Shown here one piece after another: positions 6,296 to 11,240 of a stretch of DNA of 11,240 nucleotides. The notes under the pieces were generated by a model. That model searched no databases. It saw only the letters and a program-made list of their open reading frames with translations, and was not told the DNA's origin. A program made the translations under genes and the position numbers. The DNA comes from an uncultured Gemmobacter sp. (lineage in GTDB: Bacteria; Pseudomonadota; Alphaproteobacteria; Rhodobacterales; Rhodobacteraceae), in contig CALKAA010000197.1 of NCBI GenBank assembly GCA_937983495.1, positions 1 to 11,240 of the forward strand, given 5' to 3'. Numbering within the stretch: the stretch's first letter is position 1; each line of letters begins with the position of its first letter.

Positions 6296-7408
6296 TTACC
6301 GCAGGAATTTCTTGAATCGTATCAGTGCCAGCCAGAACAGCGCCACCCCGATCGCCGCCAGCGCCGCGAACTGGGGCCAGACCACGTCAAGCCCCGCACC
6401 TCGGAACAAGATGCCCTGCGAGAGGATGATGAAATGCGTGTTGGGGGCTGCAAGCATGATGGTCTGGATGATCTCTGGCATGGATTCCCGCGGCGTCATC
6501 GCGCCTGACAGCACCTGCAGCGGCAAAAGCGCCATCATCAGCAAAAGCGCGAATTGCGGCATCGACCCGGCGATGGTGGCAAGGAAAATTCCAAGCCCCG
6601 TCATGGCGAAAACCATCAGCACCGCGCCCGCAAGAAACAGCACGACCGAGCCCTGCACCGGAACCGCCATCAGCGCCTGCACCACAACACTTAGCGAAAA
6701 GCTCGACCCCAGCAGCACCACCAGCCCCATCGACCAGATCTTGGAAAACATGATCTCGGTCGGGGTGACGGGCATGACCAGCAGGTGCTCGACCGTGCCA
6801 TGTTCCTTTTCGCGGATCAGCGCCGCGCCGGTCAGCACCAGCGACAGCATGGTGATCGACCGGATCACGGCGGAAATCGCGCCGAACCACTTCGGATCCA
6901 GCGAGGGATTATACCGCGCGCGGAGCGCCAGATCGACCGGCAGCGCGGTCTCGGCCCGGTAGCCCGCCACATATTCCGAAACCTCGGAGGACACGATCTG
7001 CTGGATATAGCCGCCGCCGGTGAAGGCCTGGCTCATCCTTGTCGCGTCGATATTCAGCTGGATCGCCGGGTTTTTTCCGGCCAGCACATCGCGCGCGAAA
7101 TCCGGTGGGATGTTCAGCGCAAAAGTATCCAGCCCCTGATCCATCCGCCGATCCATCTCGGCCGTCGTGGTCATCTGCGGCTCGACAAAATAGGGCGGAT
7201 AAAAGGCCGAGGTGATGCGGGCGGAGAGATGCGACTGATCCTCATCCACGATCGAGATCGCGGCATTCGTCAGCGCCTCGGGCGAGACGTTCGCAGAGGT
7301 CCAGATCGAGAGCGAAAAGGAATAGACGATCAGCACCAGCATCACCGGATCGCGCCAGAGCCCGCGCAATTCCTTGACGCCCAGATTGAAGGTGTTGCGC
7401 AGGTTCAT
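6296..7408 (-). CDS. yhhJ: ABC-2 type transporter permease, YhhJ-like
   Basis: Inner-membrane permease of 370 residues with the ABC-2 (DrrB/YhhJ) layout. One membrane segment sits near the N-terminus (about 21-39), followed by an extracytoplasmic domain (about 40-175), then five membrane segments (about 176-198, 226-248, 255-280, 284-304, 346-363). The cytoplasmic coupling loop REKEHGTVEHLLVMPVTP (199-216) is the hallmark of this subfamily. No ATPase domain is present, so it must use the ATPases of RbbA, encoded 7 nt upstream, and probably pairs with the RbbA permease half to form the channel. A GAGGGG ribosome site overlaps the rbbA end. The match to E. coli YhhJ rests on motif, size and neighbours. 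The substrate is unknown. Confidence 0.93.
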   Translation of the reverse strand: MNLRNTFNLGVKELRGLWRDPVMLVLIVYSFSLSIWTSANVSPEALTNAAISIVDEDQSHLSARITSAFYPPYFVEPQMTTTAEMDRRMDQGLDTFALNIPPDFARDVLAGKNPAIQLNIDATRMSQAFTGGGYIQQIVSSEVSEYVAGYRAETALPVDLALRARYNPSLDPKWFGAISAVIRSITMLSLVLTGAALIREKEHGTVEHLLVMPVTPTEIMFSKIWSMGLVVLLGSSFSLSVVVQALMAVPVQGSVVLFLAGAVLMVFAMTGLGIFLATIAGSMPQFALLLMMALLPLQVLSGAMTPRESMPEIIQTIMLAAPNTHFIILSQGILFRGAGLDVVWPQFAALAAIGVALFWLALIRFKKFLR

Positions 7409-7415
7409 CCGCCCC

Positions 7416-10151
7416 TCACTTCGCCTGTTTTTCCAGGAAGGCCGCCGCCAGCCCGATAATCACCGGAATGGCGATGCCCATGGCCAGCATCGGCCCGGCC
7501 AGTTCCGCCATTCCGAAGGCCTTGGAGAAAGCCCCCCGCGCGGCGGTGATAAACCAGGTCGAGGGGTAGATCTCGCCCAGAACCCGGCCAAAACCCGACA
7601 GCGAAGAGACCGGGTCGATCAAACCCGAATAGCTGACCGCCGGGATCATCGTCAGCATGGCGGTCGCGAACAGCGCCGCGACCTGACTTGCGATGAAGAC
7701 CGACACCAGAAAACCAAGCGCCGTGGTCGCGGTGACATAGATCAGCGCCGAAAGGGTAAAGCCCAGAAAACTGCCGTTGAAGGGCACTGCGAAGAATGTG
7801 ACCGCCATGGCCATCATCAGGAAGAAATTCAGCATGGCCAGCGCGATATAGGGCAGCTGTTTGCCAAGCAGAAATTCCAGCCGCGTCACCGGGGTGACGT
7901 AGAAATTGATGATCGAGCCGAGTTCGCGTTCCCGCGCGACCGAGAGTGTCGTCAGGATCGCGGGGATCATCAGCAAAAGCAGCGGGATGATTGCGGGCAC
8001 CATCGCATTCAGGCTGCGCACATCGGGGTTGTAGCGGTAGCGCGTCACCAGCTCGAAACTGCCGCTGGTGGCTGCATCGCCGTAAAGCTCGCGCGCCTGG
8101 CGCAGGATCCAGTCGCCATGCATGCCCTGGACATAGCCCTGCACCGTATTGGCACGGGTGGGGTTGGCGCCATCAAACCAGGCCCCGACCTGAACAGTCC
8201 TGCCTGCCGCAATATCGGCGGCGAAACCGGGCGGGATCTCTATCGCCAGCGCCAACTCGCCCGACCGCATCCTCGCGTCGATCTCATCGTAGCTCGTCAG
8301 CGGCGGCTGCTCGATGAAATAGCGCGAGCCCGCGATATCGGCGATATAGCTGCGGCTGGTGGTGGACTGGTCACGGTCGAGCACGGCGAAACTCAGATCC
8401 TCGACATCCATATTGATGCCCAGCCCGATCACGATCATCAGAAGAAGACTGCCGACCAGCGCCATGGTCAGCCGGATCGGGTCTCGCTGCAGCTGCAGGC
8501 TTTCCAGCTGCGAATAGCTGAGCAGCCGCCGCAGGCTGAAGCCGGATTGCGGCGCGGGATGCGCCACCTCGACTGGCGGGGCAGCCGGGGTCTCAGGCGG
8601 GGGTGCCGTCTCGCCAATCGCCTCTTCCAGATAGGCGATGAAGGCATCCTCCAGCGTGGCGCAGCCTTTGGTCTTGGTGATGCCCTCGGCGGTATCCGAG
8701 ACCAGCACCTTGCCCGCATGCATCAGGCTGATGCGGTCGCACCATTCCGCCTCGTTCATGAAATGGGTCGAGACGAAAATCGTCACGCCATCCTTGCGCG
8801 ACAGCTCCGCCAGAATGCGCCAGAAACCATTCCGCGCCACCGGGTCCACCCCCGAGGTCGGCTCGTCCAGGATCAGGATCTCGGGCGCATGGATCATCGC
8901 CACCGCCAGCGAGAGCCGCTGGCGAATGCCCAAGGGCAGCGCCTCGGGCAGGCTGTCGATAACATCGCCCAGATCAAAGCGGGCGATCATCTCGGACACG
9001 CGTCCGGGGATCTTCTCCGCAGGCATATTGAAAAGCCGCGCATGCAGCTCAAGGTTCTGCCGCACCGTCAGCTCGGAATAGAGCGAGAAGGCCTGGGACA
9101 TGAAACCGACCCGACGACGCACGGCAAGGTCACTCGCATCGACCTCATGGCCGAAAAGCTTCGCACGGCCCTCGGTCGGCTCCAAAAGCCCCGTGAGCAT
9201 TTTCATCGTCGTTGTCTTGCCGCAGCCGTTCGAGCCGAGGAAGCCGAAAATCTCGCCCTTCGGTATGCGGAAGGACACGCTATCGACCGCAACGAAATCA
9301 CCAAAGCGCTGTGTCAGCCCCTCGGCCTCGATGGCGATCTCGCTGTTACCGCCCGCGCGCGGCGGGATCACCACGGCGCTGTCCTCGCCCCGGTCCTCTT
9401 CGGGCAACAACGCGATGAAGGCGGCGTCGAGGTTCTCCGCGCCGGTGCGCGACAAAAGATCCGCCGTGGTGCCGGTCGCCAGCACTCGGCCCGCATTCAT
9501 CGCGACCAGCCAGTCGAACCGCGCGGCTTCTTCCATATAGGCGGTGGCGGTAATCACGCTCATCTGCGGCCGCGTCACACGGATGCGGTCGATCAGATCC
9601 CAGAATTGCCGCCGCGACAGCGGATCAACGCCGGTGGTCGGCTCGTCAAGGATCAGGAAATCCGGATCATGGATCAGCGCACAGCACAGCCCCAGCTTTT
9701 GCTTCATGCCGCCCGACAGCTTTGCCGCCGGCCGGGCGCGAAAGGGCGTCATCCCGGTCGCGGCCAGAAGATCGGCGATGCGGCGGTCGCGCTCGGCCTT
9801 GTTGTGGCCGAAAAGCGAGCCGAAGAAATCAAGGTTCTCCTCGACCGAAAGCGTCGGATAAAGGTTCTTCCCCAGCCCCTGCGGCATATAGGCGATGCGC
9901 GGGCAGACGCGATTGCGATGCGCCACATCGCGCATATCGCCGCCCAGAACCTCGACCTTGCCGTCCTGGATCACCCGCGCACCGGCCAGCAGGGACAAAA
10001 GGCTCGACTTCCCGACCCCGTCCGGACCGATCAGCCCGACCATGCGGCCCGAAGGGATTTCCAGCGTCACATCATCCAGCGCCGTGACCTTGCCGTAGCG
10101 CAGTGTCAGGCCGGAAACTCCGGCGACAGGACCAGAAGCGGGACCGGTCAT
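7416..10151 (-). CDS. rbbA: RbbA-type fused ABC ATPase-ATPase-permease
   Basis: A 911-residue protein, the same length as I recall for E. coli RbbA (YhiH). Nucleotide-binding domain 1 (about 10-245) has Walker A GPDGVGKSS (42-50), signature LSGGMKQ (145-151) and Walker B LILDEP (166-171), but an Ala at 204 where the H-loop His is expected (TATAYMEEA). Domain 2 (about 270-510) has Walker A GSNGCGKTT (306-314), a degenerate signature LPLGIRQ (405-411), Walker B LILDEP (426-431) and H-loop His463 (STHF). A Pro/Ala-rich linker (about 515-535) leads to an ABC-2 permease with membrane segments near 559-581, 716-742, 767-792, 796-822, 824-846 and 884-906. Family knowledge: E. coli RbbA binds ribosomes and has ribosome-stimulated ATPase activity, while domain content and neighbours indicate export. 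The start ATG overlaps the yhiI stop as ATGA and lacks a clear ribosome site, so translational coupling is likely. Confidence 0.95.
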   Translation of the reverse strand: MTGPASGPVAGVSGLTLRYGKVTALDDVTLEIPSGRMVGLIGPDGVGKSSLLSLLAGARVIQDGKVEVLGGDMRDVAHRNRVCPRIAYMPQGLGKNLYPTLSVEENLDFFGSLFGHNKAERDRRIADLLAATGMTPFRARPAAKLSGGMKQKLGLCCALIHDPDFLILDEPTTGVDPLSRRQFWDLIDRIRVTRPQMSVITATAYMEEAARFDWLVAMNAGRVLATGTTADLLSRTGAENLDAAFIALLPEEDRGEDSAVVIPPRAGGNSEIAIEAEGLTQRFGDFVAVDSVSFRIPKGEIFGFLGSNGCGKTTTMKMLTGLLEPTEGRAKLFGHEVDASDLAVRRRVGFMSQAFSLYSELTVRQNLELHARLFNMPAEKIPGRVSEMIARFDLGDVIDSLPEALPLGIRQRLSLAVAMIHAPEILILDEPTSGVDPVARNGFWRILAELSRKDGVTIFVSTHFMNEAEWCDRISLMHAGKVLVSDTAEGITKTKGCATLEDAFIAYLEEAIGETAPPPETPAAPPVEVAHPAPQSGFSLRRLLSYSQLESLQLQRDPIRLTMALVGSLLLMIVIGLGINMDVEDLSFAVLDRDQSTTSRSYIADIAGSRYFIEQPPLTSYDEIDARMRSGELALAIEIPPGFAADIAAGRTVQVGAWFDGANPTRANTVQGYVQGMHGDWILRQARELYGDAATSGSFELVTRYRYNPDVRSLNAMVPAIIPLLLLMIPAILTTLSVARERELGSIINFYVTPVTRLEFLLGKQLPYIALAMLNFFLMMAMAVTFFAVPFNGSFLGFTLSALIYVTATTALGFLVSVFIASQVAALFATAMLTMIPAVSYSGLIDPVSSLSGFGRVLGEIYPSTWFITAARGAFSKAFGMAELAGPMLAMGIAIPVIIGLAAAFLEKQAK

Positions 10152-11215
10152 TTCACGACATTTGCAAGAAAGTCGGGCCAGGCGGTATTGGGGTCAAGCC
10201 GCAGATAAGCCATGCCCGGCAGGCCGGTTTTGACATATTCGATATGGCGGGCCAGCAGCTCCGGATCGATGCGGGCACGAACGCGGAACATCAGCTTCTC
10301 GCGCTCATCGGCGGTCTCGACCGTCTTCGGTGTGAACTGCGCCACATCGGCAACGTAGGAGACCGTGGCCGGGATCACCAGCTCCTGCGCTGCATCCATC
10401 ACGAGGCGTACCTCGGATCCCACCTGCACCCTGCCAACCTGCGAGGTCGGCAGGAAGACCGTCATATAGACATCGCCCAGATCGACAAGGCTGAGGATAC
10501 GTCCGCCCGAGCCGACGATCTCACCCTCTTGCGCGATACGATACTGGATGCGGCCAGAGCGCGGCGCTTTCAGCGTGGCATCGTCCAGCGTGGCCTGGAT
10601 CGCATCGATCGAAGCCTTTGCCGCATCTACGGCGGCACCTGCATCAACGACCTGAGCCTCGGCGCTGCTCACCCCGGCCAGCGCCGCTGCATGGCTTGCT
10701 TCTGCCGAAGCCACCCCTGCACGGGCCTGGGCGTCACGGGCACGATCATCATCGAGCACCTGCTGCGAAATCGCGTTGGATCTGACCAGCTGCTCAGAGC
10801 GCGCCAGCCGCAGTGCGGCGGCTTCGGCAACCGACGCCGCCTGATCAACCGCTGCCAGCGCCGCGCGTTCCTGCGCCTCTGCCTGAGCCACCAGCGCCTT
10901 TGCGGTCTCGACACCGATCTCGGCCCGGGCAAGCTGCGCCTCGGACTGGCGTTTCTGCGCGTTCAGCTGAACGACGTCCATCTGAACCAGAACATCGCCG
11001 GCCTTGACCAGATCACCCTCAGCTGCATTGATTGCAGCGATCCGCCCGCCGGTCAGTGCCGCGATATCGACCTCCGTTGCCTCGATCCGACCATTGGCAC
11101 TGGTAAAACCTGTCGGCAGACCCGCAGGCTGCAGCCGGTTCCAGGTCAACCACCCAAGTGCAGCTACAACGGCGAGGCCGCCCAGAATGATGGTGTTCCT
11201 GCTCGGTTTTGCCAT
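10148..11215 (-). CDS. yhiI: HlyD-family periplasmic adaptor, YhiI-like
   Basis: Membrane-fusion protein of 355 residues that would link the inner-membrane ABC-2 transporter to the periplasm or an outer-membrane channel. An N-terminal anchor spans about 8-25. The first half of a lipoyl-type domain is at about 42-80 (GRIEATEVDIAALTGGRI, EGDLVKAGDVLVQMD). A long Ala/Gln/Glu-rich alpha-hairpin with heptad character spans about 82-210. The second lipoyl half is LKAPRSGRIQYRIAQEGEIV (215-234), followed by a beta-barrel with the subfamily segment FTPKTVETADEREKLMFRVR (294-313). The start has AGAGG about 7 nt upstream. It is the first visible gene of the operon and overlaps rbbA by 4 nt. No outer-membrane factor gene is in the window. 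Confidence 0.94.
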   Translation of the reverse strand: MAKPSRNTIILGGLAVVAALGWLTWNRLQPAGLPTGFTSANGRIEATEVDIAALTGGRIAAINAAEGDLVKAGDVLVQMDVVQLNAQKRQSEAQLARAEIGVETAKALVAQAEAQERAALAAVDQAASVAEAAALRLARSEQLVRSNAISQQVLDDDRARDAQARAGVASAEASHAAALAGVSSAEAQVVDAGAAVDAAKASIDAIQATLDDATLKAPRSGRIQYRIAQEGEIVGSGGRILSLVDLGDVYMTVFLPTSQVGRVQVGSEVRLVMDAAQELVIPATVSYVADVAQFTPKTVETADEREKLMFRVRARIDPELLARHIEYVKTGLPGMAYLRLDPNTAWPDFLANVVK

Positions 11216-11240
11216 GACCCGCCTCTGATGATGTGCTGAT

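Noticed and set aside
7374..10208. A 944-codon plus-strand open frame antisense to rbbA.
   Set aside because: Its translation is Arg/His/Gln/Asp-rich low-complexity sequence, as expected for the antisense of a G+C-rich coding frame, while the minus strand has unmistakable ABC motifs.
10103..11239. A long plus-strand open frame opposite yhiI.
   Set aside because: Compositional shadow; the minus-strand HlyD-family protein explains the region fully.

Overview
This window looks like a chromosomal or large-replicon segment of an alphaproteobacterium, probably Rhodobacterales or a relative. The grounds are high G+C (low to mid sixties percent by eye), strongly G/C-biased third codon positions, a perfect FnrL/FixK-type anaerobox, and a gene order (PHA synthase, hydratase-Pta fusion, acetate kinase, FabI) that I associate with alphaproteobacteria. 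The genus cannot be fixed from the sequence alone. All eight confident genes lie on the minus strand, in two tight operons separated by a 430-bp intergenic region.

Right part (11215 down to 5213): a four-gene operon, yhiI (HlyD-type periplasmic adaptor), rbbA (two ABC ATPase domains fused to an ABC-2 permease), yhhJ (second ABC-2 permease) and a DUF900-type alpha/beta-hydrolase lipoprotein. The first three match the E. coli yhiI-rbbA-yhhJ cluster in order and domain content. Together they would form an inner-membrane ABC-2 exporter with a periplasmic adaptor and an unknown substrate; RbbA is also known as a ribosome-associated ATPase. The lipoprotein hydrolase is the less expected partner. 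The promoter lies at or beyond the right edge of the window.

Middle (4783-5212): the intergenic region holds a perfect TTGAT-N4-ATCAA FNR/FixK site with a third half-site, placed to control phaC. It also holds a small plus-strand open frame with an excellent ribosome binding site, divergent from phaC and without a recognised family. Short palindromes follow the hydrolase gene.

Left part (4782 down to 1, continuing off the window): phaC, a (R)-enoyl-CoA hydratase/phosphotransacylase fusion, ackA (GTG start) and the 5' part of fabI, joined by 1-4 nt gaps or overlaps. The likely logic is an oxygen-limitation module. It would link acyl-CoA to polyhydroxybutyrate storage (hydratase plus synthase), to acyl-phosphate and ATP (phosphotransacylase plus kinase), and to NAD(P)H oxidation (enoyl reductase). 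Control by an FNR/FixK protein is inferred from the site, not shown.
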